32,500 bases of DNA. Origin: Prorocentrum cordatum. Taxonomy: Eukaryota; Sar; Dinophyceae; Prorocentrales; Prorocentraceae. The DNA lies in the NCBI GenBank assembly GCA_963575745.1, contig CAUYUJ010019595.1, positions 1 to 32,500 of the forward strand, given 5' to 3'. Both the position numbers and the translations under genes were made by a program. A model generated the notes under the pieces. The model saw only the letters and a list, made by a program, of their open reading frames with translations, ran no database searches and was not told the origin of the DNA. Position 1 is the stretch's first letter. Every line of letters begins with the position of its first letter. Positions 1 to 10,020 of this stretch are shown one piece after another.

Positions 1-95
1 TGGCTGTTGGGCCGCGTCGGGGGCCATCCTGGGCAGTCCTGGGGCCATCCTTGGACCTTCCTGGGGCCATCTTGGGGCCGCCTCGAGGGCACCCA
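1..95. repeat. GGCC/CTTGG dispersed low-complexity repeat, partial
   Basis: Short degenerate units such as CTGGGGCCATCTTGGGGCC follow one another. The same style of repeat recurs at 3345-3640, 25046-25640, 27640-28240 and 31050-31420. The copy is cut by the window edge. No coding signal is visible. Confidence 0.6.
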
Positions 96-1142
96 AAGCG
101 TGAGGCATAGAGAACCAGACTGCGGCAGTCATAGAGATCTCCGTCGCGAGTGGGCTGGACGACATCTTGGCAGGGAGCATCAACTGAATTGACGGCATCA
201 GTGCAGTCACCAACGGTGAGCCTGTCACCGTTGTCAGTCCCAGCTTGTCACCCGTCTCCGTCGCGAGCTCCAGTTCTACGGAGTCTATGTGTGCGATCTT
301 TCTGGCGTTCATGATGATGCTTGATCTCTGTTCATGATCATTGAGCTCCGAGGGGCCGGCACTTTGCCAGCGAGATGTTATCCAAGGTCGGTCTTCGGTC
401 TGAGCATGGAACGTTGGGTTGGTCCGACGGGTCCCCCTTTCTTCGTCTCCTAGCCTCGATCTCGTATCAATTGCGCGCAGGGCTCGTTGAGCAGAGGAGC
501 GGAATTGCGAAAAAAGATAAAAGGGACGGACAGGAAGTTTGAACATCGGCCCCTCGTCCCCTCTAGTATCTCGCCCATGGTTATGAGGATGAGGTTCCAT
601 GGCGGCAACGCCCAAACGTGTCCATTCATCGAAGTAGCACGGTTGATTGCAGATTCGCCTCCCTCCCTCTCGCAACGCCTGGTCCCACGACGACGACCGT
701 TGATATTGCCACGTTGTTCTCAGTGCCCCTCTTCCTTGTCCTCTCCTTCGTCCTTCTCATTCTCTGCGTGCCAGCTTCTGCCTGAGCTCGGCGCGAATTA
801 TCTCGGCTGCTCTCGCGGGACAGCTTGTTGCATGTGTATTGCTCCGTTACGCCTCGAACATGATGCTTGCGCATCGTCTGTCAGCCCGCGCCCTGCGGGA
901 TGATCTTTTCTCAAGCTCTATTTACGGATCGAAAAAGAAAGCACAGACGTGTCGTCCTCCCTTTTGCGAGCTAAGTACCCAGAAAGCTTCGATCCTTCGA
1001 ACATGTCTCTCAATGTTCAAAGCGGAGGGGAACAAACATCAGAACAAAGGTTGAGCTTCCAGTGGGGATGCCTCGGACATTGAGGACGAGGGGGAGGATT
1101 CGATTCGAGCGGGCGGATCGCATGTTGCCGCTCCAGAACAGG
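96..1142. other. Non-repetitive stretch, no gene recognised
   Basis: Mixed-composition DNA with several short open frames on both strands. None has sustained G/C third positions or a motif I recognise. It could be intergenic or intronic. Confidence 0.5.
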
Positions 1143-1610
1143 AGTTAAGAGAAGGAGGAGGAGGAGGAGGAGGAGGAGGCTGAGGAGGAAGAAGCGAGGT
1201 ATGAGTAGAAGGTGGAGGAGGAGGAGGAGGAGGAGGAGGAATGGGACCAATGATGGAATCGGACGGCGATAGCGGAGAAGGAGGAAGAGGAGAATGAGGA
1301 TAAGGAAGAGGAGGAGGAGAAGGAGGAGGAGGAGGAGGAGATAGTGATGAGCAACAGGAGGACAAGGAGTAGGAGGTGGAGGAGTGGGAGGAGGAGGAAG
1401 AGGAGGAACAGGGGAAGGGCGGATGAATCATGAGGAAAGAGTAGGATGAGGAAGGATGGGTGGGATGGTGGGAAGAAGGAGTTTGGGCATGCGAGTTGCG
1501 ACGTGGAGGAGGATCAAGAGGGAGGCGGAAGAGGAGGAGGAGCACAATGCGGAGGAGCACTAGGAGGATGAGGAGGAGGACGATGCGGAGAAGAAGAATA
1601 AGCACGCTGA
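1143..1610. repeat. (GGA)n purine-rich microsatellite tract
   Basis: Roughly 470 bases of imperfect GGA/AGG units with scattered GAT and GTG variants, purine on the + strand. The long Leu/Ser-rich open frames here arise from the triplet repeat and are not genes. Confidence 0.9.
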
Positions 1611-1780
1611 CGATGGTGACGATGACGATGACGATGACGATGATGGTGAAACTGATGATGGTGATGGTGATGGTGATGATGTTGGTGCTGATGATGATGA
1701 TGATGCTGATGATGATGATGCTGATACTGATGATGCTGATGATGATGCTGATGCTGCTGATGATGATGCTGCTGATGATT

Positions 1781-1841
<61 letters not shown>

Positions 1842-2822
1842 GTGTGGTGGTGGTGATGATGGTGATCGTGGTGGTAATGCCGATACTGGTGATGATGACG
1901 GTGGTAATGATGATGATGCTGGTGATGATGATGATGCTGATATTGGTGGTGCTGGTGACGATGATGATGTTGTGAGTGATGATGATGATGATGATGATGA
2001 TGCTGATGCTGATGCTGATGATGATGATGCTGCTGTTTTTGATGATGGTGATGATTGTGATGATGCAGATGTTGATGATGCATATGATGATGATCATGAT
2101 GTTGCTGATGCTGCTGATGATAACGGTGCTGGTGATGATGATGATGAGGAGGAGGAGGATGAAAGTGAGCATGATGGTGATGGTGGTGGTGATGATGCTC
2201 ATTATGATGACGATGATGATGACGATGTCCGTGGTGATGATGATGATGATTATGATGCTCATGCTCATGCTCATGCTCATGTTCATGCTCATGCTCATGC
2301 TCATGCTGCTGCATACCGGCGATGACGGTGACGATGATGATGCCGATTATGATATTGATGATGGCTATGGTCATGGTCATGGTGATGGTTAGGATGCAAG
2401 TGATGCTGATGATGAAGATGGAGGTGGTGATGGTGATGGTGTTGGTGTTGGTGTTGATGATGGCGATGATGACAATGATGATTATGATGATGATGCTGGT
2501 GATGTTGATGGTGACACGGGTGATCATGCTTATGACGGTGGTGTTGATGATGGTGATGGTGACGGTGACGTTGATGGCGATGATGAAGACGATACTTGTG
2601 GTGATGACGATGTTGGTAATGGTGATGGTGATGATGAGGAGGAGAAGGATCATGATGATTGTGATGACCATGATGATGCTGATGCTGATGATGCTGCTGA
2701 TGCTGATGCTGATGCTGATGCTGATGCTGTTGCTGTTGTTGATGCTGATGCTGATGCTGATGCCGATAGTGCTGCTGCTGCTGCTGATGATGATGATGAG
2801 GAGGAGGAGGAGGAGGATGAGA
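1611..2822. repeat. GAT/GCT trinucleotide array with hexanucleotide sub-blocks
   Basis: About 1.2 kb of TGATGATGC-type units. It includes a nearly pure (GAT)n run of about 20 units at 1780-1841 and a (CATGCT)n block at 2257-2305. All frames on both strands are open for long distances, giving poly-Asp, poly-Met, poly-His and poly-Ile readings. This is expected of a triplet array and is not evidence for a protein. It ends in a short GGA run at 2798-2818. Confidence 0.92.
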
Positions 2823-2844
2823 GCCGTGCGTGCTGACACCACAG

Positions 2845-2955
2845 GTGCTCGCCGGAGTCTCGTTGGGCATATTGGGCGCCGTGTGCACCGTCTGCATGCG
2901 TCGCCTGGTCGACTGCGCGGAAGCCCTCGTGGACGGACGCGCGCAGGCGGCCCTT
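2845..2955 (+). CDS. Possible isolated exon (hydrophobic segment)
   Basis: After a possible splice acceptor (ACACCACAG) the + frame starting GTG CTC GCC has almost exclusively G/C third positions for about 37 codons. It encodes a hydrophobic stretch (VLAGVSLGILGAVCTVC) followed by a mixed Arg/Asp/Ala segment. This composition matches the hydrolase exons downstream and differs from the microsatellites on both sides. I cannot find a partner exon, a start or a family. It may be a stranded exon fragment or chance in GC-rich DNA. Confidence 0.22.
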
Positions 2956-2959
2956 CTCC

Positions 2960-3298
2960 TCCAACTTCAGCTCCAACTCCAATTCCGCCTCCTCCTCCTC
3001 CTCCTCCCTTCCATCCTCCTCCTCCCCTCCTCCTCTTCCTCCCCCCGTTCCCAATATTCCTCCTCCTCCGCCTCCTCCTCCTCTTCCTGCTCCTATCCGT
3101 TTCCTCCTCCTCCTGCTCATCCTACTCGTTCTCCCTTTCCTCCTCTTGCTCATTCTTCTCCTCCTCGATCTTCCCCACCTTCTCCCCGCTCCTCCTCCTC
3201 CTTCTCCTCCTCCTCCTCCTCCTGTGCCTCCTCCTCCTTCTCCACCTCTTCCTCCTGTTTCATCTCTTTCTTCTCGATCTCCCCTCCTTTATATTGTC
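2960..3298. repeat. (CTC)n pyrimidine-rich tract
   Basis: Imperfect CCT/CTC units with TTC and CTG variants, pyrimidine on the + strand. It is the opposite polarity to the GGA tract at 1143-1610. Confidence 0.88.
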
Positions 3299-3344
3299 CT
3301 TCCCCTCATCATTGTCGCTATTCCCACATTATCGCGCCACCGTG

Positions 3345-3640
3345 ACTGGATTGTGGGCCAGAGGCCTTATGGATGCCTGTCGGGGTCTCCCAGGATGCTT
3401 CTGGGGGGCCTCATGGAGGCCTCCTGCGGGGGCTCTCGGAGGCCTCTTTCGAGGCCCCTTCGTGGCCTCTCGGGCGCTTCTGAGGGGCTGCCGAGGGCAT
3501 GCTGGGGATCCCCTGGGAGACACTATCTGGGGAACGCTGGAGGGGATGCTGGGGACTGGGATGCTGAGGATGCTGGGGACTTTGGAGGCACGATTTGGGG
3601 ACCTCGAGGAGCTCCCAGGGCTCCTTCGCCTTCCCCCCTC
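3345..3640. repeat. GGCC-rich dispersed repeat block
   Basis: Irregular units such as GGAGGCCTCTTTCGAGGCC and GGATGCTGGGGACT. It resembles the CTTGGGGCC repeats elsewhere in the window but is more diverged. Confidence 0.5.
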
Positions 3641-3785
3641 GCGGGGCGCCCGGGCGGGCCTCTTCTGGCCGTGCCGGGCCGTCGCCCTCGCGCTCCCCGA
3701 TGGCGTCTCTGCGCGGGCTCTCGCTGGCGCACGGACGCTCACCGACGGCATCCTTCGCCGGGGCCAGGGGGGCTTGCCAGCGGGT
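3641..3785. other. GC-rich spacer, nothing recognised
   Basis: Short GC-rich segment between the GGCC block and a (CTC)n tract. Open frames exist on both strands, but no motif or splice logic is visible. Confidence 0.4.
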
Positions 3786-3919
3786 TACCTCTTCTCCTCC
3801 TTTCCTCCTCTTCCTCCTCCTTTCCTCCTCTTCCTCTCATCCTCTCCTTCTCCTCCTCCTCCTTCTTCCTCCTCCCTCCTTTCCTCCTTTCTCCTCCTTC
3901 CTCTTCCTCCTCCTCCACA
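3786..3919. repeat. (CTC)n tract ending in CACAG
   Basis: CCTCCTTTCCTCCTCTTCC units end in CCTCCTCCACAG. The pyrimidine tract plus CACAG looks like a splice acceptor, but no coding frame follows that I can support. Confidence 0.75.
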
Positions 3920-4067
3920 GTTACACAATATGAAAATACTCTCCCACTTCCCCTTGATGGCGTCCGGAAGATATTCGGCACCCCCCCGCGTATTGTTTTT
4001 TTACACACAGGATTCCCGGGAGTTGGGTTTTCGCTTGTGTTTTTTTTCTAAAATGCTGCTCTCGCCG

Positions 4068-4250
4068 AGGCGCCGGCCTCATTTTCGGGCCCCGCTCGTT
4101 CCGAATCGTGCTCCCGCTGCAGCGCTGGCCTCATTTCCGTGCTTCCGCTCGTTCCGAATCGTGCTCCCGCTGCAGCGCCGGCCTCATTTCCGCGCTTCCG
4201 CCCGTTTCGACTCGTGCTCCCGCTGCAGCGCTGGCGTCATTTCCCGTGCC
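4068..4250 (+). repeat. 53-bp tandem repeat, about 3.3 copies
   Basis: The unit runs from CTCGTTCCGAATCGTGCTC through CCGCTGCAGCGCTGG to CATTTCCG. Copies start near 4095, 4148 and 4201, with a partial copy before 4095. The copies differ by a few substitutions. Confidence 0.85.
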
Positions 4251-4255
4251 ATGCC

Positions 4256-4453
4256 ACAGCACACGCGCACACACGCACACACACACACACCCACACCACC
4301 ACCACCACCACCACCACCACCATCACCACCACCACCACCACACCACCACCACCACCACCACCACCACCACCACCACCACCACCACCACCAGCACTACCAC
4401 CACCACCACCACACCAGCACCCACCAGCACCAGCACCAGCACCACACCGCACC

Positions 4454-4484
<31 letters not shown>

Positions 4485-4540
4485 CCACCACAACACACAC
4501 GCACGCACGCACGCACGCACGCACGCGCACCACCACCCAC
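4256..4540. repeat. (CA)n / (CAC)n / (GCAC)n compound microsatellite
   Basis: Alternating purine-pyrimidine CA repeats grade into a long CAC/ACC block and end in GCACGCAC units at about 4498-4530. Poly-His, poly-Thr and poly-Pro readings are artefacts of the repeat. Confidence 0.93.
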
Positions 4541-4628
4541 TAGTCCGCGGATAGAGAAAATCAGCGCCATGGTAAGGGATGGGAGGGAGGGGTAGGACGT
4601 CAGATATGACGCGCGCGCACCTAGCTTG

Positions 4629-4715
4629 ACCTCCCTCCTCCTCCTCCTCCTCCTCCGCCTCCTCCTCCTCCTCCTCCTCCTCCGCCTCCTCCGCCTCCTC
4701 CTCCTCTTTCCCCAC
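4629..4715. repeat. (CTC)n tract ending TTTCCCCACAG
   Basis: CCTCCTCCGCC units followed by CTCTTTCCCCACAG, an acceptor-like end. No exon can be defined downstream. Confidence 0.8.
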
Positions 4716-4823
4716 AGACAGCGGAGGCCCATGCCAAGAAAGACCCTGCACGCCTCCATGGTGCCCTGGGTTTCTTGGGCTACGACGGTCTTGCGGCGGG
4801 GAGCGTGCGGTGCCCACACCAAG

Positions 4824-4899
4824 AATCAATGGAAGTCCTGGGGTCTCGGGGTTGGGTTTCTTGTGGAGGGTTTCTTGTGGTCCAGCCCCCACTGCACGT
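4824..4899 (+). repeat. Dispersed repeat, copy 1 (partner at 20611-20686)
   Basis: Shares AATCA-TGGA-GTCCTGGGG, TCTC-GGGTTGGGTT and GGA-GGTTTCT blocks in the same order and spacing with 20611-20686. The second copy directly abuts the right end of the composite element at 16066-20613. Confidence 0.75.
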
Positions 4900-4997
4900 G
4901 AGGCCAGTAAATCCTGACTGCGGGTTTGCCGTACACAGAACAATTTTCCGAATTCAGATTGCGTTGGGAACCTATCCCGTGGGGTTCGGCAACGTAG

Positions 4998-5042
4998 GGC
5001 GGAGATTTCCGCCTCGGAACAAGAAGGGCGGACATGTCCGCC
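4998..5042. repeat. Two 16-bp palindromes
   Basis: GGCGGACATGTCCGCC at 5027-5042 is a perfect palindrome. GGCGGAGATTTCCGCC at 4998-5013 is a near-palindrome of the same form. Related GGCGGACAT and TCGGACATCCG fragments follow at about 5131 and 5171. Confidence 0.7.
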
Positions 5043-6351
5043 ATACTTCTCTATGGAGAGATGCGCAATGTTGTGGAGCATGTTCGCAGCACATCCACAC
5101 GAGCAGGGCGGAAAGGGCAACGGACAAGTGGGGCGGACATCGACGTCAAGCGAGGTTGAAACGTACGGCGGTCGGACATCCGCGCCGAGTAGGTGATGTT
5201 TTTTTTTTGTGTGTGTGTGTGTGTGTCATGTGCTGGCGCCGTCACCTCCCCAGGGTTTTGGGCGTTTCCACCGGGATCCCGAGGTGAGCCGCGCGTCGCC
5301 GCACCGCCGCCTTTCCGACGCAAGAAGCTTCTCGCCAGGAGCGGAAACCGCCTGGCAGGATCGAGCAGCACGGGGGCCTCACTCCCAAAGCCCCGCTGGC
5401 AGTATCAGAAGCCCCGTCGGCAGGATCGCACGTGAGTCGGCCCATGGCGCGCGGCTCCCGGGAGACTCTTCGGGGGGGATGGGGGGGGGGTCCGGGCCCA
5501 AAGCCCAAGGCAGGCAGGCCGTTGCCGCCACACCGCGCGCAGCGGTCGGCAAGCCGCGCAGCCGGGCGTCCACCTCTGCCCGGGGGCCGCTCCCTGCGCG
5601 TGGCCGACCGAGTTCGGCAGTGGACCACGGGGGCCTGGCAGACCCTCCCAGCAGTCCGTCTCTCGCGTCGAGGCGCGTCGAGGAGCGTCGAGGAGTCGAT
5701 GGGGCAGCGCCGCTCTGGCGTCGGTTGGCGCCGATTCAGTGTCGGTTCGCGTCGACGAGCGTCGGTTTGCGTCGATTCGCAAGGGCCGCCAAGATGGCAT
5801 GGAAGGCCCCCATGACTGAATTGCCACCGAAACCGACGGTCACCGAGCGCGCTCCACTATTCGCAAAGTGCCTACTACTCGCAAACGTCCGAGAAAAAAA
5901 CAACAGGCCTCTATGCAATGGATCGTAAATCCATCACAGGATCCAGGCGATTTGCGAATAGTTGCTTTGCGAGTACGGCAGGTTCGCGTCGTGTCGACTG
6001 GCGGCGACCACGCCGCAGGTGTTCAAGGTTGAACGCCGCCAGCGGCCCAGAATCGGCCTACATGGAACGATCGGGCGATCGGAAAGCCGCCGATCGTTCA
6101 AGGTTGAACAATCCACGCAGTGTCAGAAACCAACACGGGGGTCGTCACGACGCGACCCTGCCGTAGTGGAGCGCGCTTCTCCAGATGGGAGCCAAGCCGC
6201 GGCGACGTGGTCGCCCAGGAGGCGCTCGGGGACGCCCCCGACGGCCTCGGCCCCTGGCCTTCCCCCGAGCCTCCGAGGCGCGGGCGGGGGCGCGTCTCGC
6301 GGGGCTTCGGGCCCGCGCCAGCGCCAGCGCCCACCCCGTGGCCGAGGTGCA
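5043..6351. other. Non-repetitive region with short repeated motifs, no gene recognised
   Basis: Contains T10 followed by (GT)9 at 5199-5226, G-rich runs near 5468-5490, and spaced CGTCG/TTCGCGTCG units at 5660-5780. Tandem TTTGCGAGTA/TTTGCGAATA motifs occur in both orientations at 5858-5980. GTTCAAGGTTGAAC occurs twice, at 6021-6034 and 6096-6109. Many open frames exist but none shows a recognisable domain. Confidence 0.5.
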
Positions 6352-6545
6352 CCTCCTCCGCCTCCTGCTCCTGCTCCAGCTCCTCCGGCTCCTCCTCTTC
6401 CTCCTTCTCCTCCTCCTCCTCCTCTTCTTCCTCCTCCGCCTCCTCCTCCTCCTCTTCCTCCTTCACCTCCTCCTCCTCCTCCTCGTCCTCCTCCTCCTCC
6501 TGCTCCTCCTCCTCCTCCTCCTCCTCGTTCTTTTCCTCCTCCTCC
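6352..6545. repeat. (CTC)n tract abutting the LINE 5' end
   Basis: Imperfect CTCCTC units run without a gap into the spliced-leader relic at 6546. A tract of the same type and polarity begins where the LINE ends, near 13475. Confidence 0.9.
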
Positions 6546-6567
6546 TCCGTAGCCATTTTGGCTCAAG
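6546..6567 (+). other. Dinoflagellate spliced-leader (DinoSL) relic
   Basis: All 22 positions match the dinoflagellate spliced leader as I know it (D at the first base is T here); the core reads GTAGCCATTTTGGCTCAAG. The following bases are ATCTTCAG rather than the GT donor that follows the leader in SL RNA genes. This is therefore not an SL RNA gene. It is a leader fused to a transcript and copied back into DNA. The LINE coding sequence starts within about 60 bases. Confidence 0.93.
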
Positions 6568-6650
6568 ATCTTCAGTTGGCCACGCCAACAAATGGATACC
6601 GCTAGTCCGCGGCCAGCTTCCAAGAGATTTCGCCTGATCCAATCACGAGC

Positions 6651-7667
6651 GTGCAGCCTCTTGCCGAAGAGCGAGTGCCATGCCACCGAGCGAGTCTCAG
6701 CCAACCAGTGGAGAACCAGGATCCATGGTTCCACTCCGCCCAGAGGACCCAGTTGCAAAAACTTCCTGCTCACCTTCGACACCAATTGGAGGAGACACTG
6801 TCCGCTCAGGTCAAGGTTGCTGCTGCTGAGTTCGAGAAGACGGCCAACGCAGTCGTGGAAAAAACTAGTGGACAATTCATGGCCACCGTCACATCCATCG
6901 CGGCCGACCTCCATGCCAAGAACGAGCGGACCGAGAGAGAACTACAGAGTACAAAGTGTCGCATTGAGAAGACAGAGACCGCTACCCGAGAGCTTCGTGA
7001 ATCTGTGGCAAAACTTCAGCGGATCGCTGGCGAGGCAGAAGCTCGCAATCCATGCCTGGACATCACGAACACGGCCTTCGACAGGCAAGCAGATCCATGT
7101 ACATTCTGGTGTGGAGCCGCCACCACTTTCAGCACGGAGGAGCTCAGAACTGCACTCGCCGCCTGGCTCCGTGATGCCAGCGTCACGCTCGAGCAGATCT
7201 CCTTCAACAGCACGGGACTGGACAAGAAGCACAGCTTCACCGTCACGGGCGGCACGGTGGTGGCAGAACCCAGAGCACGGCGTCTTCACGAAGCGCTCCG
7301 ACAAGGACGGGATTGGCGCACCTTCGAGCTCGCCAGAGATGGAGGCCCTGCGGTACAACTCTACGTCTCTGCTGATAAGAGCCCTCGGACGGTTCGACGC
7401 GAAGTACAGCTCAAGCGCCTTGGCACCCTCATCACGGAGCGTTTCGCGCAACTTCCTCTTCGGCTTCACCGCGGACAGGGCTACATCACCAGCAACAGCG
7501 AGGTCTTGGTACAGATCCACGTCGGCAGTGCCCCAGAGGAGCCCACCACAATCAGATGGACGACTGCCGCGGTCCGCGCCGGCGTTGATGACGACCACCA
7601 GAAGAACATCCGCACGGCCTTCGAGAACAGCTTCTCTGATGCACTCTCGGCGGCGCAATGGCTTTAG
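6651..7667 (+). pseudogene. LINE ORF1-like protein with coiled coil
   Basis: An open frame of about 338 codons ends at TAG 7665-7667. An in-frame stop at 6603 means this frame alone cannot use the ATG at 6592, which lies in another frame and begins MDTASPRPASKRF. That suggests an early frameshift near 6640. Residues about 40-125 are rich in Glu, Lys, Ala and Leu with heptad-like spacing, typical of the coiled coil of LINE first ORFs. The remainder looks like a small alpha/beta nucleic-acid-binding domain, but I cannot assign one. A 43-base gap separates it from the endonuclease ATG at 7711, which would suit a two-ORF layout. Alternatively a frameshift has split one polyprotein. Confidence 0.6.
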
Positions 7668-7710
7668 CCCGCCCTGGGCGCCGTGGTTATGCAAGCAGAC
7701 GGACCACGGC

Positions 7711-8530
7711 ATGCAGATCGCCTACTGGAATACTCAGGCTCTTCATGGATCCTCTGACCAACGGCGTGCTGCTAAACGATCTCTTCTGCTACCTCTCATG
7801 CGACAGCGAGCTTTGATTGCGCTACAAGAGACACACGGCTCGAGCTTCGACGTGGACATGCTGGCGCGCTCCACTCCTCATCGATATCGAGCCTATCACT
7901 CCAGCATCCCGAACTACACGACGGCGGGCGGCATTGGCTTTCTCGTGCCGTACGACCAGGTCGAGCAGAGCCGCCCACCCGACGAATGCTCTCAGCATAT
8001 TTTTGCTGAAGTCGCTCCTGGGAGAGCTGCTTCGCTCAGCATGCGGGATTCGTCGCGTCAATATGAGACTGTGATCTCCAACATTCACAACTACGACCTG
8101 TCGCCGAGTGATCGAGCTGCTATTCGTGAACATTGGCAGCTACAACGTGATCGCGCGGCAGCTGATCCACACAGGAGGACATTCATCATGCCCGGCGACT
8201 TCAATATCTCGGCGCATCCACCGAGGAGTTTATCGCCCCCGATCGACTCCGCCGCGGTCGAGGCGAACAGGTACCAGTACCAGCCGCTCTTCTGGAAGAA
8301 CCTCTTCAAGGACATGCTCGAGATAACCGCGATGGCCACCGCGCACCGCGCGGTTGCCAACCACACGGAGAGCACCATCAACCGCTGCTTTGTCTCCCTG
8401 GCCTCGCACGACACCCCCTTCATGGACATTGAACTCAAGGCTGATGATTCTCCGCTCGAAAACCCACCTGGCATGATCAGCGACAACAAGATGACGAATC
8501 TCCGCATTCACCCTGCTCACAGCAAGCCCG
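7711..8530 (+). pseudogene. LINE ORF2, APE-type endonuclease domain
   Basis: The frame from ATG 7711 carries the endonuclease signatures in order: QIAYWNTQAL (active-site Asn), IALQETH (catalytic Glu) and FIMPGDFN (Asp and Asn). Two conserved positions near the end look lost: STINR stands where the family has a DR pair, and ISDN stands where it has SDH. The frame stays open to 8661, but after about 8530 its product no longer resembles the family. The linker is found instead in another frame (8541-9059). The domain would nick target DNA to prime reverse transcription. The missing final His suggests it is dead. Confidence 0.75.
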
Positions 8531-8540
8531 TGCAAGATCA

Positions 8541-9059
8541 ACCTGTCCTGCTTTTCTATTTGATTCTCCACATTACGCTCATCACTATGCGAAACTATCC
8601 GCTCGACATGGTATATCTCATTATGATCCAGTGCATCAATGGCGATACCAGAAATCGTTGATGCACGAGGCCGCCCGCCTGGCCAGGAACACGCTCACCA
8701 AGATTCCCACGGCCGAACTCGACTCGCAGAACTCGGACGTCAGCAAGGAGATCCGCGGCATGACCCTGAGGAGCATCGCCCGCGCTGTCTGGAACCAGAG
8801 CAGAGACCTTGCCTCCACGCTCATCGATAACACCGAGATCGGCCGCAAGTACCTCCAGATTGACGGCGGCAGCGTCAAGCTCAACCAACCGATCGACTAC
8901 ACCAACGAGACCATCGACACACATTCCTCACTTGCTGAAGAACGGCGTGCCCGCGCTGCTGCTAAAGCCCGGGATGAATGCGCGAAACAGAATGTACAGC
9001 TTGGAGACCAATGGCGACATCGTGCCCGTCAGCATGCTCGTAAGGACGCCTCCTCCTAG
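8541..9059 (+). pseudogene. LINE ORF2, endonuclease-RT linker region
   Basis: In the frame ending at TAG 9057-9059 the product contains SPHYAHHYAKL, then HQWRYQKSLMHEAARLAR, a basic helical linker usual between the endonuclease and reverse transcriptase of these elements. It then runs through a charged Ala/Arg-rich helix. It is out of frame with the endonuclease before it and the reverse transcriptase after it, so both junctions are frameshifts. Confidence 0.55.
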
Positions 9060-9061
9060 CT

Positions 9062-9493
9062 GGCATCAAAATCACGACGGGGGACACGGTTTACGAGCCG
9101 AGCCAGATGCACACGGCCATCATGAGCCACTGGAGCCCGCTCTTTGCCGCCCGCACGACCTCGGACCAAGACAGTCAAGAGTGCCTCGACCGTGTCTTTC
9201 CCCAGCGTTCCGCATTAGAATATGCTGTACCAGGTGCAGAAGAGCTGCGACAAGTTGCTAAACAATCTGGCGATTCCGCGCCTGGACCAGACGGGCTACC
9301 CTACCGTGCCTGGCTTCGATCGCCTGGAGCTCTTCCTATCTTGGCCAGCCTCGTCTCCCACATGACAGACTACGGGGCACCGCGCGACCTGAACCACGCG
9401 CCGATGGCCATGCTGCCCAAGGGAGACGAGCCGCTGGGGAACTGTGAGTGCACACGAACGCCGAGCACGCTACGGCCCCTCAGCATGAAAAAA
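9062..9493 (+). pseudogene. LINE ORF2, reverse transcriptase fingers region
   Basis: The frame contains TAIMSHWSPLFA, then DSAPGPDGLPYRAW, the classic non-LTR reverse transcriptase motif, then MAMLPKGDEP and LRPLSMK. At the A6 run at 9488-9493 the family pattern continues in the next frame (NTDVRLIASA). This is a one-base indel in a homopolymer, either a real mutation or an assembly error. Confidence 0.8.
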
Positions 9494-10020
9494 CACGGAC
9501 GTGAGACTCATCGCCTCAGCAGCCAGCATCACTCTCTCGCACCTCGCGAAGGACACGTCAGAGGAGCAGAAGGGATTCGTTCGAGGCCGCCAATTCCTGC
9601 ACAATGTCGCGCAGGTTGACATGCAAGCGAGGCTCTCCAGCACGGACCCCAATGCTGGCGCTCTGATGCCCATCTTCGCGCCCATGGACATCGCGGCCGC
9701 CTTCCCCTCGCTGGTCCGACAATGGCTATGGGCAGTGCTGGCGCGGTGGGGCATCCAGGGAAACTTCGCCATGATCTTGATGTGCTGCTACGTGAACCCG
9801 CTTTGCTTCCTCACTATTGGTGGTGTTCGGCGTCCCCTTCTCATTGCCGAGTCTGGAGTGGCTCAAGGATGCCCGCTCAGTGGAACCATATGGGCGCTGG
9901 TCTTCGACCCGTTCGTCCGTGGCATCCCGGTAGAACTCCACCAACTTCGTCGTGGACTTGTCAGTACATGTGCTGATGATCTTGGTATCATACTACGCCG
10001 TCTTCGTGATCTTCAACGTC
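9494..10020 (+). pseudogene. LINE ORF2, reverse transcriptase palm with catalytic motifs
   Basis: The frame shows QKGFVRGRQFLHNV, then APMDIAAAFPSL (first catalytic Asp), then SGVAQGCPLSGTIWALVFDP and STCADDLGII (the xADD catalytic pair). All three catalytic aspartates are present. After ILRRLRDLQR the family pattern moves to the +1 frame near 10020. This is the best-preserved part of the element. Confidence 0.88.

Noticed and set aside
1039-2897. Long open frames reading poly-Ile, poly-His, poly-Met and poly-Asp
   Set aside because: All arise from the GAT-type trinucleotide array, which is free of stops in most frames.
4095-4250. tRNA-like B-box sequences (GTTCCGAATCG)
   Set aside because: They belong to the 53-bp tandem repeat; no A box or cloverleaf arms at the right spacing.
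6546-6567. SL RNA gene
   Set aside because: The leader is not followed by a GT splice donor, and no Sm-like or snRNA-like sequence follows.
8108-8326. Separate small ORF overlapping the LINE endonuclease
   Set aside because: The overlapping frame carries the GDFN catalytic motif; the small ORF is a shadow in a T/A-ending codon patch.
9857-9871. GTGGCTCAAGG resembling the spliced-leader 3' end
   Set aside because: Lies inside the conserved GVAQGCPLSG coding motif of the reverse transcriptase; only a short match.
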